Positions 1 to 11,699 of a stretch of DNA of 64,000 bases are shown piece by piece. Within the stretch, counting starts at the first letter, position 1; each line of letters starts with the position of its first letter. Made by a program: the position numbers and the translations under genes. The notes beneath the pieces are model-generated. The model was not told the origin of the DNA. It did not search any database and was given only the letters and a program-made list of their open reading frames with translations. Source of the stretch: Limnanthes douglasii subsp. nivea (lineage: Eukaryota; Streptophyta; Magnoliopsida; Brassicales; Limnanthaceae); the NCBI GenBank assembly GCA_036936605.1, contig JAUPFV010000002.1:168091739-168155738 (forward strand). The letters run 5' to 3'.

Positions 1-1005
1 AAGTGATTAGATCTTGAATATACTTTTGTTGGTTCAAAAAAATACCATTAGCCCGACGATGAATTTCTAATCCTAAGAAGTCTGTAAGTTGGCCAAGATC
101 TTTCATATGGAAAGTTGCATGTAACTGTTTTTGAAGATTAGTAATCAAACTACAATCAGTACCGGTGATGATAATATCATCCACATAAACCAAGAGAAGG
201 ACTATACCCGATGTAGATGTGTGGAAAAATAAATAAGAATCATACTGACTTTGGGCAAAACTGAAAGAAAGAAGTGTACGGCGAAACTTTTCAAACCAAG
301 CTCGAGGTGCTTGTTTGAGCCCATACAAAGAACGCCTTAACTTACAGACATCATGAGGAGAAGAAGTACTCATACCAGATGGAAGCTTCATGTAAATCTC
401 TTCTTGAAGATCTCCATGAAGAAAAGCATTCTTAACATCCATTTGATGCAACGGCCACGATTGTGAAGCAGCAATAGCCAAAATGCTTCGACGGTGGTCA
501 TTTTGGTAAAAGGAGCAAATGTCTCCTCATAATCAATCCCATATTCTTGTTTATTACCCAGAGCTACAAGACGTACTTTATATCGCTCCAAAAAGCCATC
601 AGAACGTAGTTTCACAGAGAACACCCACTTACTCCCAATTGGTTTAACTGTAGGAGGACAATGAACGATATCCCATGTATGATTCTCCTCAAGTGCTTGA
701 AGTTCTACTTGCATTGCGTTTTGCCAACACTCATGTTCCATAGCTTGTTTGTAGCTAGTGGGAATTGAAATACTAGATAAAGTAGTTACAAGAGAGACGG
801 GGGAAGAAAAACCATACCTATCAGGAGGTCGAGAAGGACGAGCAGATCGACGAAGAGTTGTGGAATGAAGAGCAGGATCAGGCGTCGAGACAATATTAGA
901 AGGGGTCACAGTAGTGGGACCAGACTCATCTCGATTACGTCGTCGATATACAAAACCAGGTTTAAATCTTTCTATAGATTTTGGAATATCATAAAAACTT
1001 GGCAT
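1..1005 (-). pseudogene. copia reverse transcriptase fragment
   Basis: This is the RNA-dependent DNA polymerase part of the pol polyprotein. From 1005 leftwards it reads a Ser/Pro-rich integrase tail, then the RT start with the motifs KWVFSVKLRSDG, RYKVRLVALG and YGIDYEETFAPF. After a frameshift close to 390, the frame that continues to base 1 shows LYGLKQAPRAWFEKF and the catalytic YVDDIIITG block (near 170-200), followed by MKDLGQLTDFLG. The two catalytic aspartates are intact, but the frameshift and the missing RNase H make it non-functional as it stands. The family is certain; the copia lineage is not assigned. Confidence 0.9.
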
Positions 1006-1059
1006 GAGAGATAAAGATGCAGGAGGTGGATCAACATGAGATGGAAAAAATATTGATTT

Positions 1060-1687
1060 TCAAAAAAAAATCACATTCCTAGACACCCGAAGACGACGAG
1101 CATGAGGATCATAACAAACATAACCCTTATGAGGAATATCATAACCAAGAAAAACACATTTTACAGATTGAGTCGTAAGTTTATGACGTTCATGAGTAGA
1201 GAGGTGTACAAAACAAACACATCCAAAGGTACCAAGATCAGAATATGAAAGAGAATGACCAAACAACTTATAAAAAGGATAAACGTGATTTAATGTAGGA
1301 GAAGGTAAGCGATTAATCAAAAAACAGCAGTAGAAAGGGCTTCACACCAAAAACGAGCAGGAACAGATGATTCAAGTAAAATAGTTCTTACCACATCAAG
1401 AAGATGCCGCTTTTCCTCTCAGCCACACCGTTTTGTTGTGGTGTCGAAGGACAAGAACGTTGAGAGAGAATCCATTTATTTTGAAGAAAGTTTTGAAACT
1501 CATGTGACATGTATTCACCCCCAGAATCAGATCGTAAAACTGTTATATTGGCAGAAAATTGAGTGTCAAGATATGCAAGGAAGCGTTTAAAAACTGAAAA
1601 AAACTTTAGATTTAGCCCGAAGGAAGTAAACCCAAGTAAAACGACTAAAACCATCAATGAATGTAACAAAATACTTGTAGTGTGCAT
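1060..1687 (-). pseudogene. copia integrase, catalytic core to C-terminus, frameshifted
   Basis: Two out-of-phase pieces cover the second half of the integrase. The piece at 1388-1687 carries the core motif LRSDSGGEYMSHEF and the STPQQNGVAERK block with the catalytic glutamate. The piece at 1060-1320 carries the conserved GCVCFVHLSTHERHKL and KCVFLGYD segments typical of the copia integrase/RT linker. At least one indel separates them (1320-1388). The upstream neighbour at 1587-2651 overlaps in another frame and supplies the zinc finger and the first part of the core, so a shift lies near 1590. Confidence 0.88.
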
Positions 1688-2651
1688 GAGAAATTATGGG
1701 TGCAATCCCCCAAACATCACTATAAATAACATCAAAACATTGTGAAGCACGAGATGCATGATGAGGAAAAGGTAAAACCTTGCTTTTACCAAGTTTGCAT
1801 GATGTACAATCAAAAGAAATATCTTGAGAAGAACTTATTTTATTTCCCAATAATCCAGAATGAACCAAAGTACGAAGGACATCATAATGTGGATGACCTA
1901 GACGTCTATGCCACAATTGGTTTCGCGAACCAACAACATTACAAGCAAACGGAAAAGAAAAACTAGGAATATCAATGGAATGAGACTTATATAATGGAAA
2001 GAGTCGTCCTACTTTAGGACCCTTCGCAATCATTTTTCCCGACACTTGATCCTGCACAACACAACCAGAAGGAGAAAAAGTGACATGACAATTATTATCA
2101 ACCAATTGACCAACAGAAATAAGATTTGTGGAGAGGTCAGGAGACATAAAAATATTAGTGAATGTGGAAGAAAGATCACCAACAGCACTAATAGCCACAG
2201 AATGACCATCAGCAGTGTTAATTTTCAGATCTTCATCATATTTTTTAACATTAGACAGAGGAACAATGGTATTTGTCATATGGTTTGAGGCTCCAGAATC
2301 GAAATACCATGGTGTGGAATAATGTTTTGGATTACCTGAGAGTCCAAAAGCAGAAAAAGCAGAAATTATCATTTGTTGAACCATTTCAGAAGTAAGTGTG
2401 TTTGGATTTGTTGTTGGAGAATGAACATGAACAATCGGCGAGGCAGTAGGAAATGCAGTAGAACAAGCACTAGTGGAGGCATGATAAGCAGTACGTTGTC
2501 GTCGTTCAGGTCGAGTGGGATAAGCAGAGATGATGTGCCCTTGTTTCTTGCAGTAGTTGCAGACCTTTTTGGGACAATCCCGCGCAATGTGGCCGAAAGA
2601 ATTACAACTATAGCATTGGATGGCACGCATGTCTTTATTTTGATTTCTCAC
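1587..2651 (-). pseudogene. copia nucleocapsid, protease and integrase N-terminus
   Basis: An open stretch of about 354 codons. Residues about 13-45 hold two zinc knuckles (CYSCNSFGHIARDC, then an incomplete second one, CNYCKKQGHIISAY, in which the last Cys is replaced). A Ser/Thr/Pro-rich spacer follows. Near residue 115 comes the pepsin-type protease motif WYFDSGASNHMT with an intact D-S-G. Further on is the gag-pre-integrase/zinc segment LWHRRLGHPHYDVL with CTSCKLGK (H-H-C-C), and the integrase start FVTFIDGFSRFTWVYFL. The frame runs out at 1587 where the next piece begins in another frame. This is the best preserved part of the element. Confidence 0.9.
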
Positions 2652-3316
2652 TTGTGTTGCATAAGCTACCGGAACCTATGTACTGATACTAGCTTGATGT
2701 TCAATAGATGCCTGAGTTATCATTCGCTGCTCATCACGAAGAAGTTCACCCAAACATGCATCCAAAGATGGTACAGGATAACGATTCATCAGATTAGACC
2801 GTGCGATGTCAAAATCCGGTCGTAGCTTCATTAAGAACTGATCTCATCTGCTGGTTGCATGCATTGTCTTGATAGCAGAAAGAGTTGAAGCAAGAATATC
2901 GGCATAAATTATATCTGAATAATCTGCCCAAAGGTTTTGAAAACCTGAAAATATGTTTCAATGGAAAGACTTCATTGAGTGTAATTAGCCAATTCATATT
3001 CCAATTGAAATCTTCTAGCAGATTTGTCTTGATTATAAATTGTCTTTAGATAATTCTACATACCAGCAGCGGTTTTATAGGGCTTCAAGGTGAGAACAAG
3101 ATGAGGTTCAAGCGAACTAAGAATCCAAGTCATGATTCTAGCATATGTTATTTCCCACTTGGACAAAGCATTAGCATCTAGAGGGGCAAGATCACTCCCA
3201 TCAATATGACCCCATAATTCTTTTCCTTTCACATGCAATTGAAATTGAAATTCCCAAGCAGAATAATTTTTCCCCGTAAATTTAATATGAAACGGCTCGA
3301 ATTTATCGAGTGACAT
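2652..3316 (-). pseudogene. copia gag (capsid), degenerate
   Basis: The likely start is the ATG at 3314-3316, giving MSLDKFEPFHIKFTGKNYSA, followed by WEFQFQLHVKGKELWGHIDG. This is the plant copia gag opening (short N-terminus, then YSAWEFQFQ and a LWGHIDG-like motif). An upstream in-frame ATG at 3347-3349 would add 11 residues that do not fit the family. The frame is lost near 3060; more gag-like sequence (2809-2997) continues in other frames to the zinc-knuckle ORF. The product would be the structural protein that packages element RNA. Confidence 0.8.
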
Positions 3317-3411
3317 GATGTAACCAAGAAAACAGATCCACGAGAACAAAAAAAATCTGAAATAAAACTAAAATCCCCAAATTCTCAAAAGAAAAAAAAA
3401 TATTTCACTAC

Positions 3412-3545
3412 CCAAATACTCTCGAAATTCAGAAAAATCTGAAACTAAAAATCCCCAAATACTCTTGAAATTCAGAAAAGAAAAAAAAACTCACCACCCA
3501 AAATACGCGAAAAACTTACCACCAAAAAACTCTACGAAAAAAGTC
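3412..3545. repeat. short direct duplication in the copia leader
   Basis: Between the primer site and the gag start, a block beginning ccccaaatactctcgaaatt and continuing into gaaaag/poly-A occurs twice, near 3412-3440 and 3453-3482, with small differences. It is confined to the untranslated leader and has no evident coding role. Confidence 0.6.
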
Positions 3546-3551
3546 AGCTGC

Positions 3552-3563
3552 GCTCTGATACCA
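3552..3563 (-). other. primer-binding site (initiator tRNA-Met type)
   Basis: The minus strand reads TGGTATCAGAGC, the standard plant copia primer site complementary to the 3' end of initiator tRNA-Met. It abuts the LTR with no gap and fixes both the orientation and the LTR boundary. Confidence 0.93.
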
Positions 3564-3799
3564 TGTCAAAAGTATTGTGTTTCTCAAAAAAAGTATATCT
3601 TATTTATCTGTCTAGTTCACCTTTTATACTACTTTGTAGTAGTTACAACAATTAATACTAGAATATTTATTTTCCTAAAGTTTACATAGACTATTGACTA
3701 TAAAATCTTTGACTAAATAAATATACTACAATATATATTATACTAAATATATATTATACTAAATAAATTAGATATTAATCTAATTTATTTCCTGTAACA
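3564..3799 (-). repeat. 5' LTR of the left copia element
   Basis: The plus strand begins TGTCA next to the primer site and ends TAACA at 3799, an inverted pair with one mismatch, giving about 236 bp. The body is very AT-rich with TATA-like stretches. The partner LTR lies outside the window, so neither age nor target duplication can be judged. The right boundary rests on the TG...CA rule alone. Confidence 0.72.
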
Positions 3800-4827
3800 T
3801 ATCTCACGGCTTCTTACAAAAATACTTAATATCAACCAGCTAATGGTTTTCTTCCGAGTTTTACCATCACCAATATCAACTAAAAATGTTAACCAAAATC
3901 ACAAATTTATATCCTAAACAATCTAGAAATATAATTTAGAGCACTTTCTTCACCGTGACGGAGGAGCAGTTGCAGAATTTTAGTTCGCCGGAAAAATTAG
4001 AAAGAGGTTGGAGGTTTTAGAGAGAAGAAGAGTTAGGGTTTTAGAGAGAAGTAAGGGAGAATTACAGAGAAAATGAGATGGAGGAGATTTAATAAAAAAA
4101 ACTTATATACCCCAAAAGAGTATGTTCATCTAAAATTATGTCAACTTATATTAAGAGGGGATAAACTCAAAACTCGGTAAACTTAAACCAGTTTTGGATA
4201 TATATAGCTTGACCCAAATATTAAATGATAGATGCGAGACTAAAATGAATTGAACTCATAGTGTAAATCTAATTTTGTAGATTTTGTCCATTTTAAAAAA
4301 TAAAAATCAACAGTATTTACGAATTACGGTTTAAAAATACACACTTTAAAAGGTTTAAATCATACTGTATCGGTGCTCTATCATTCCATTTAAAAATAAA
4401 TAAAAACATGTTACCATCCAAATAGTGGTTATTAATTTGTATTTTAAATAGTATGATGCCATAATTAAATTATTGAAAAGCACCGGTTAGTGGCCCATAA
4501 ATATATACCCATAAATATAAATAAATATATATTATTTTTCTTTTTCTAGTAGTGCAGCAAGAATGGTTTAAAGAATACAAATACTTAAAATAGAAGTATA
4601 AAGTTGTAGCAATAGAAATTTGCAATAGTCACTAGAGAGCATGACCACTCATATTTGGTCGTTTGTCTTCCTCTCGTTAGCCCAAAAAAAACGGTGTCAT
4701 TAGCTAACCAAAACAACCATCCAAATTTTGTCTCTCTCCGGGAGTTTTAAAAGATGTTGTCTTTCTCTCTCCATTGCCTCTCCGCCGAGTTCCTAATTAT
4801 AAAGATTAATTTGAGCTGGACCCCACC
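3800..4827. other. intergenic region and probable promoter of the DUF810 gene
   Basis: There is no gene in this kilobase. At 3940-4090 the minus strand reads like a plant 5' leader (CT-rich, with AAACCCTAA); see the findings. At 4496-4540 there is a dense run of TATA-like sequence (ataaatatatac, aaataaatatatatt). From about 4660 to 4780 the plus strand is rich in CTCTCT, as in plant 5' untranslated regions. A second ATTATAAAG at 4796-4804 is too close to the start codon to be an obvious TATA box. I infer that transcription starts between about 4560 and 4700, but no element is decisive. Confidence 0.45.
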
Positions 4828-7800
4828 ATGGCCCGGCGGGACACTTTATCTGTCTCAATCCCCGGTACCGGCCCCATGGTGGCTTCTTCAGAAACCGACC
4901 TCACCTGGCCTTTCGGCAAACTAAACGGCCTCGACCAAGATGATATACGCCAGACGGCCTATGAGATCTTCTTTACCTCTTGCCGCTCCTCTCCTGGATT
5001 TGGTGGCAAGACTGCCATTGCATTCTATTCTACACATAACAATAATGATAACCTGGAGTCAGGTAAATCGAAGGAGGTGGTCATGTCTCCAACTAGCCGG
5101 GTTAAGCGTGCACTAGGGTTGAAGATGCTGAAGAGATCACCATCCAGGAAAATGTCGACCTTGAACGTTGCTGCCGGCTCTGGTTCGGCACCGTCATCCC
5201 CAAGTGGTCATGCGCATGGCCACGTCAATGTAGGAACGGGGTTCACCACCGTCCCAGTTATGAGGGCAAGGCGGCCGATGACCTCGGCAGAGATAATGAG
5301 GCAGAAAATGAAGGTGACAGAACAAAGTGATAGTAGGCTTAGGAAGACCCTCATGAGGACCCTTGTTGGCCAAGTAAGCATAGTAATCTTAATATTTGTT
5401 TAGAAATTGAAACTAATATTTATGCATTCTGAAAACAAAAACAATTATAACTATGTGATCGTTTTTGCCAATGGTAATTTAATAAATGTTGATGAAATGA
5501 CAGATGGGTAGGCGCGCGGAGACAATTATCCTACCTTTGGAGCTCCTACGCAGCTTGAAAGCATCAGAGTTCGCCGACTCCAACGAGTACCACATTTGGC
5601 AGAGACGTCAGCTGAAGGTACTAGAAGCTGGCCTCCTCCTCCACCCATCCGTCCCACTTGACAAATCAAACAACTTCGCGATGCGTCTCCGTGAGATCAT
5701 CCGTCGCAGTGAGTCCAAGCCCATCGACACGACCAAAAACTCAGAGACAATGTCGGCCCTCTGCAGCAGTGTGGTCTCGCTCGCCTGGCGTGGAACTGTA
5801 AACGGAAACCCAAGCGAGATCTGTCACTGGGCGGACGGATACCCACTCAACATCCACCTTTATGTGGCCCTCCTCCAATCAATATTCGACATGCGCGATG
5901 AGACATTAGTACTAGACGAAGTGGACGAGCTCTTTGAGCTAATGAAAAAGACATGGTTCACTTTAGGGATCAACAAGGCCATCCACAATCTATGCTTCAC
6001 CTGGGTTCTCTTTCATCAATACGTGGTTACTTCTCTGACTGAACCTGATTTATTAAGTGCTGCACACGCAATGCTGGCTGAGGTAGCGAATGACGCGAAA
6101 AGAGCAGACAGAGAGGCCTTGTATGTCAAATTGTTGGCATCTATGTTAAGCTCTATGCAGGGGTGGGCTGAAAAGAGGTTGCTCAACTATCATCACAATT
6201 TCGATAGGGTGAATGTTGGATTGATTGAGACTTTGTTGCCCTTGGCGCTCTCCTCTTCCAAGCTTTTGGGAGAGGATGTTGTCATTACTGGAGACAGAGG
6301 AGAAGTTGTGGTGGTGGATTGCTCTGGTGACCGTTTGGATTTTTATATCAGAAGTTCACTCAAAAGTGCATTTTCTAAGGTATGTAGCTGATTAATACTG
6401 GGTATAATATTGACATGACTATCTTACCTGCTTATATCAACAGATTTTGGAGAACATGCCAACAGAAGAGGCCGAAGGATCAAGCGAGGCACTAGTCCAA
6501 TTAGCAAACGAAACGGAGGAGTTAGCATTAAGAGAGAGAGAACACTTCAGTCCCATACTAAAAAGATGGCACCCTATGGCTGCTGGTGTTGGCGCGGTGA
6601 TGCTGCACCAGTGCTATGGATCCATTCTGATGCAGTACCTGGCTGGGCGATCAGTCATCACCACCGAAATCGTGGAGGTCTTACAGCGAGCTGGAAAGCT
6701 CGAGAGGGTTCTTGTCCAGATGGTGGTTGAGGATTCCGTTGATTGTGAAGATGGAGGCAAAGGACTGGTCAGAGAAATGGTGCCTTACGAAGTTGATTCC
6801 ACTATTATGAGGTTATTGAGACAATGGATTCTCGAGAAACTCAACAAAGGGAAAGAAAATCTACATAAAGCTAAGGAAACAGAAGTATGTTTCTAATTTA
6901 CTACCTTTTATTTATTTGTTTTCCTAAACTGCAGTGGATGATGATTAGCTGGTGATAATACATACAATGTTGACTTGATTTGATTTTGTAGACATGGAAT
7001 CCAAAGTCGAAAACAGAACCTTATGCCCAATCTGCTGGGGAGCTGATGAAATTGGCAAATGATACTGTGGATGAGTTCTTTAAAATCCCAATTGGAATCA
7101 CTGAAGATTTAGTTCATGATCTTGTGGAAGGTTTAGAGAAGCTCTTCCAAGACTATATCACCTTTGTTGCTTCATGCGGTAACAAATATTTCTTACCTTT
7201 ATTCATTTATGTAGGAGCAGTACCTTATATTTATGAAATATATATATAGATTTTGTTATGAATATATGTTTCATGTATCAGGTAACAAAATTAAGCCTTA
7301 ATATTTCAATTTTGTATGTTTTGAAACATATATCAGGTTCAAAAGAAAGCTATATCCCAACACTTCCTCCTTTGACAAGATGCAACCGTGACTCGAAATT
7401 TCTGGCGCTATGGAAAAAGGCAAGTACATGTAGTATGGCATCCGAAGAGATTCAGAAAAAGATGTTAGATGATAGGCACCATCCTCGGCCATCAACAAGC
7501 CGTGGGACTCAACGCCTATACGTTCGACTCAACACATTACATTTCCTTATCTCTCATCTTCAGTCCCTGGACAAATCCCTCTCCGTTAACCTCAGAGGTG
7601 TCCCATCCAATGCTTTCAGGCACCATAGCAACTCATCTTCCTTCTTCGACCACACCTATGCAGCCATCGAATCCACTTGTCAGCATGTATCGGAAGTTGC
7701 AGCCTACCGCTTGATATTCTTGGACTCTAACTCTGTCTTCTACGACGGCATCTATCTGGGCGACGTTGCAAATTCAAGAATCCGACCCGCCTTGAGGATT

Positions 7801-8295
7801 TTAAAGCAGAATATCACCTTGATGTCCGCTATTCTTACAGTGCGAGCACAGCATCTAGCGTTGAAAGAATTGATGAAGGCTTCTTTTGAGGCATTCTTGA
7901 TGGTTTTGCTTGCGGGTGGGCAATCGCGCGTGTTTTACAAGTCCGATCACTATATGATTGAAGAAGACTTTGAACACATGAAGCGGGTTTTTTACTCGTG
8001 TGGTGAAGGATTGTTGTCTGAAGAAGTGGTGGATAGAGAGGCTGAGACAGTCCAAGGGGTTCTTCTATTAATGGCCCAAACCACTGATCAACTTATGGAA
8101 GATTTCAGTATCATTTCTTGCGAAACAAGTGGCCTTGGGATACTGGGTACAGGGCATAAGCTACCAATGCCGCCTACAACTGGAAAATGGAACAGACTCG
8201 ACCCAAACACTATGTTAAGGGTATTGTGCTACAGAAATGACCGTGCGGCAAATAACTTCTTAAAAAAATCGTTCCAACTAGGAAGGAGGAGATGA
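4828..8295 (+). CDS. DUF810 / UNC13-like protein (PATROL1 family), five exons
   Basis: Exons are 4828-5373, 5504-6379, 6444-6884, 6992-7178 and 7337-8295. All four introns are GT-AG, of 130, 64, 107 and 158 bp; the first three are phase 0 and the last phase 1. The product is about 1002 residues, usual for the family. The start lies in an excellent context (ccaccATGG). Recognised family blocks are DLTWPFGKLNGLDQDDIRQT near residue 25, RRPMTSAEIMRQKMKVTEQ near 145, LVGQMGRRAETI across the first splice, CHWADGYPLN in exon 2, RWHPMAAGVGAVMLHQCYG in exon 3, and SYIPTLPPLTRCNRDSKF and GTQRLYVRLNTLHFL in exon 5, ending NNFLKKSFQLGRRR. Family knowledge: these proteins carry a MUN-like domain related to Munc13. 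The Arabidopsis member PATROL1 works in exocytic delivery of a plasma-membrane proton ATPase; whether this paralogue does the same is inference. No frame break was seen, and it is the only clearly intact host gene here. Confidence 0.93.
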
Positions 8296-9706
8296 AATTA
8301 AGTTATTGTATTCTCTGTGTGTTTTTGTTCATTCATATCCCGCATTGTAATTTTTTTAATCTTTATCCCGTTGGCATGCAAATCTTATATCAATATATTC
8401 TGCTGAAAGTTGGGAGAGAATGTACTAGTTTAAGCTTTTTTTTTGGTGATCATTGTTTTTTTGTTCAGCTTTAGGGGTTTATGAAGATCGTATTTTTCCA
8501 ACTTTCTTTTTTTATGTTGAACAATGTTTGTAGAAATTGTGATTTGTTTTAAACTGAACCTAGTGAGTCAGGGGCCAAATTAATAAACATGTTAAGTCGA
8601 GTTACGAGATTAGGCTGGGTACATAGATTAGGAATTGGTGAACATACATAGATTAGGAATTGGTGAACAAACGACCCAGTGCGAGAAAGGTTCACTGACA
8701 TCAGCAGGCTCATCAAAACTCTGCCTGATATAATCTAGCAATTGAATAAAGAAAAAACTGTACGGACGATCTTATCGACATTAAATTTGATCTCTTCAGC
8801 AAGGCTCTGGCCACACAACATGAACAATAAGTTCACAAGCACAAATATATTTTCCCGTTCTCTTCAGGTCTAATGCCCAACACATTGTTCAAGCTTTTTT
8901 TCAACACATTATTCGATATTTTTATCTTTTCATAAATTTGAAATATTAAATAAATATGGATATAATTACAGAATTAGGGGACCATCCTATGTTAGAGACT
9001 GCAAAACGAAAACTGAAATACAACCAGGATAAGCATTAAAACAGTATAACAAAATAAAAACAATACGATAAAATGGTGCGGAACTTGTCGGAAACAAATA
9101 GAAATATTACAAAAGACGGGTATAACTTGAGTCTCACGGGAATATAATAATAACCGAATAAAAATAGAGTAGAACCATTGGAATCGATAAGAACGTCCTA
9201 ACCAAATAGAAGTAAAGTCCGGGAAGATGAAAATAATACAAAAAGACAAGTAAAATTAAACTGAGGATTTTATTTAAACCGAAGTCATTTATAAATAATA
9301 TACTTACGCAACATTTAGCAGAATGTCGAGGCCAAATAGAAAGGTATTTTTTTTTTTTTGCAATAAGACAGTTGGTAAACTACCGGCAAAATCATCACAA
9401 GCAACTGTGTCGAAGTACAACCAATGGATGAAAAAAGATGATATGAAAAGATTAATAGAATCTGATTGACGTTCGTCCGATCAATAAAAAAAACCGAGCA
9501 GAGATTATAACTAGCGCAAGTTCAATTAGGATCCCACCAAACAGAGGCTCCACCCAGCATAGACCTCCAAATGCTACATGCAAAGAATAACGGGCAAAGC
9601 CAGGTCCTTCAAAGAATGATGCGCATCTACCGACGCATGTAAAGTTTAGTCATCAGCAATGACTAATAAAGATAGTATAAACGAGGTCAACACTTATTAA
9701 AGGGAT
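8296..9706. other. 3' flank of the DUF810 gene, no gene seen
   Basis: The first 200 bases are T-rich and probably hold the 3' untranslated region; no single poly(A) signal stands out. A 23-bp sequence starting acatagattaggaattggtg is repeated directly at 8621-8643 and 8646-8668. The remainder has only short open frames without recognisable motifs. Confidence 0.5.
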
Positions 9707-9942
9707 TGTTGACTAGATGACTCACGTAAGGTATCACGACTAGAGTAATAACCATAATTATAGGTCTATTATCATAAATAAAGGTTCATGATCGAAGTCA
9801 GTGGAATTATGTAATTAAGTGGGAAAGTGAAACTATTTGTAATTAGTATAAATAGGATTGCGATTTTGTAAAAATCCATATTTTCTTCATCGATTAATAA
9901 AATTACTACTTTGTAGATTATTTATTATATTTTCCGCTAACA
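9707..9942 (+). repeat. candidate 5' LTR of the decayed gypsy element
   Basis: It starts TGTTGACTAG, ends CCGCTAACA, and holds a TATA box (TATAAATA at 9847-9854) about 95 bp before its end, as expected for a promoter-bearing LTR. It is followed directly by a decayed primer site. No second copy was found in the window, so the left boundary is an inference from the TG...CA rule. Confidence 0.5.
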
Positions 9943-9946
9943 AATT

Positions 9947-9964
9947 TAGCATCGTCTATGGGAA
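9947..9964 (+). other. decayed gypsy primer-binding site
   Basis: TAGCATCGTCTATGGGAA differs only by three transitions from TGGCGCCGTCTATGGGAA, the primer-site block present in intact form at 21055 in the neighbouring gypsy element. Its position right after the candidate LTR supports both calls. Confidence 0.6.
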
Positions 9965-10006
9965 AATCTATAAAAAAAACACAGTAGTTAGATTTTTTGT
10001 ACCATA

Positions 10007-11300
10007 GTGGTAACACGATTTGGGATTGAAATGGAAATTCTGGTACGAAGCGAGGCGGCAGACCACCGGAGGAGTATAGTGGATCAGGTGGACGAGCAAA
10101 TCCATATGTCTCTTGTCATTGCCACCAATCTGAAGATTAGACGTAAACAACGTCGAAGCTGGAGACTAAGGTGGCCAGCTACCAGCTACAACCGCACCAG
10201 AGATCGCGCCGCTCCCGTCGGTAGACATTATGGGCCCTGTCGCACCAGAGGTAGCAAACAACCCTGTGACCATGCCCACAGTCCAACAACAGTTACAACA
10301 GTTACAACATATACAACATGAACAACAAATGGTTGTCGCGACCAAGATGCCAAGGAGCAAGCAACGAGAGCAACCATAGCAGAGCTAAATGATGTCATGC
10401 ACGCATTAACAGCTAAGATGCAAGGGAACAGTCATGGGGGGGACCGTTTGGGGGACCACGTCAGCCGCGCACACCGAGGGGACCGATCTTCCAAGTGAGA
10501 GGATAAAATAGAGGGAGAAGGAGTGCGTAGCGGCAAAAAACGATCTAAAGAGAAGGAACCACGTAGAGACGTGCAACCAGACGCCTCAGAGAGAGCTCGG
10601 GACAATGAGAACGTACAATATGATCAAGTCCGCCCAAAAATTTCCGCTTATATCTCTAAGGAGTCTCTGTTCGTGGAAAAACTCCTCGAAGCTCAACTTC
10701 CTAGAAAGTTTGACCCGTTTAAAATGGAATCATACGATAACATAAGGGACCCAGAATGATATTTTGAAAAATTCCACAAGATTATAGCGTTTAACTCGGA
10801 TGATGCTATGCTTTAAAGAGCCCTATCCATGACTGTTAAAGGTAATTTCATGGATTGGTTTGGCAGTTTTCCTAAGGGATCTATTTATGACTTCGCACAT
10901 TTATGGGGTGCTTTTAGAGAAATATTGGTGGGTAACAAAGAGATATGGCGTGAATGGACCTCTACCAAAGAAAATGTGAGTCACTAAAAAGTTAAGTGAA
11001 GAGTTTTGTTTATGACATGAATGTGCTGCCAGATTTGGAGGAAAATATGACGGTCGCCTCCCTCAATAGAGGCCTCGGTCGAAGGGGGAGTTGTATGTAA
11101 ATCTGGTCAAATTTCCAGTAATGAAAATGGGTGATTTTCTAGCCCGAGCAGATCAGTTTATCTGGGTAGATGATGCTACGAAAAGGGACTCTTAAGAAAG
11201 ATTCTCATATAACACTAAACGGGGGTCATATGACAAGAGAAGAATAAAATATGGGCCTCGCTGTGAGGGTGCCCGTGGTACCAGCAGTCGCTGACCTACG
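10007..11300 (+). pseudogene. gypsy gag relic
   Basis: Read across stops, 10710-10980 gives a capsid segment parallel to the gags at 21129 and 38615: MESYDNIRDPE, then FEKFHKIIAFNSDDAML, DWFGSFPKGSIYDFAHLWG and FREILVGNKEIWR. The N-terminal third is Gln/Arg-rich low complexity (10230-10400). At least two stops lie within the conserved segment alone, so no capsid protein can be made. Confidence 0.75.
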
Positions 11301-11699
11301 CACTATGAAAACCCGACTCAGCGATTTACCTCTTTAACCAAAATTATCTTAGATATCTATAATCGAACAAAAGAATGACAAGATATCAACCTTCTCGCAT
11401 TTTGAGCGCCCCCGACCACAATCTTTCAAGCATCAAATACTGGTCTTACCATAATGATTATGGTCACCCCACTGATGAATGCTGACAGCTTAAGGAGGAG
11501 ATTCAAATATTGGTTGACAATAGTGAGCTCATCCAGTTTGTCAAGCGGCAAGATTACCATCATCAACCTGAACAAAAGGAAGAAACCTGACCGGTTAATG
11601 ATGAGGTGCGCTGGGAAGACAAAATGGTGGACATAGAAAAGCAACACTGGTTATTCATAATATTCCAGAGAGAAAATTTTCCAGGCAGCAACCAAAAGT

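Larger units (their letters stand above)
1..3799 (-). mobile_element. Ty1/copia LTR retrotransposon, 3' part cut off by window edge
   Basis: On the minus strand, reading right to left, the order is LTR, tRNA-Met primer site, gag, CCHC zinc knuckles, protease, integrase and reverse transcriptase. Integrase before RT is the copia order. RNase H and the 3' LTR lie beyond base 1. The pol reading frame is broken by shifts near 1590, 1380 and 1050-1010 and at about 390, so this copy cannot make a full polyprotein, although the protease and RT motifs are still readable. It lies about 1 kb upstream of the DUF810 gene and in the opposite orientation. Confidence 0.93.

Noticed and set aside
2373..2825. 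150-codon plus-strand frame
   Set aside because: It lies antisense to the copia zinc-knuckle/protease frame, has no motif, and its Arg/Ser/Cys composition follows from the opposite strand.
4369..4488. Small MITE suggested by cggtgct...agcaccg
   Set aside because: Only seven inverted bases and no matching flanks.
7469..7714. 81-codon plus-strand frame inside the DUF810 gene
   Set aside because: It overlaps conserved exon 5 in another frame; chance frame.
8992..9249. 85-codon minus-strand frame rich in Phe/Ile
   Set aside because: Composition matches AT-rich DNA; no motif and no good start context.
10166..10360. Cys-rich minus-strand frame that looks like a small cysteine-rich peptide
   Set aside because: The Cys runs are the reverse of a caacagttacaacagtt low-complexity stretch in the gypsy gag; there is no signal peptide and no spacing typical of plant cysteine-rich peptides.
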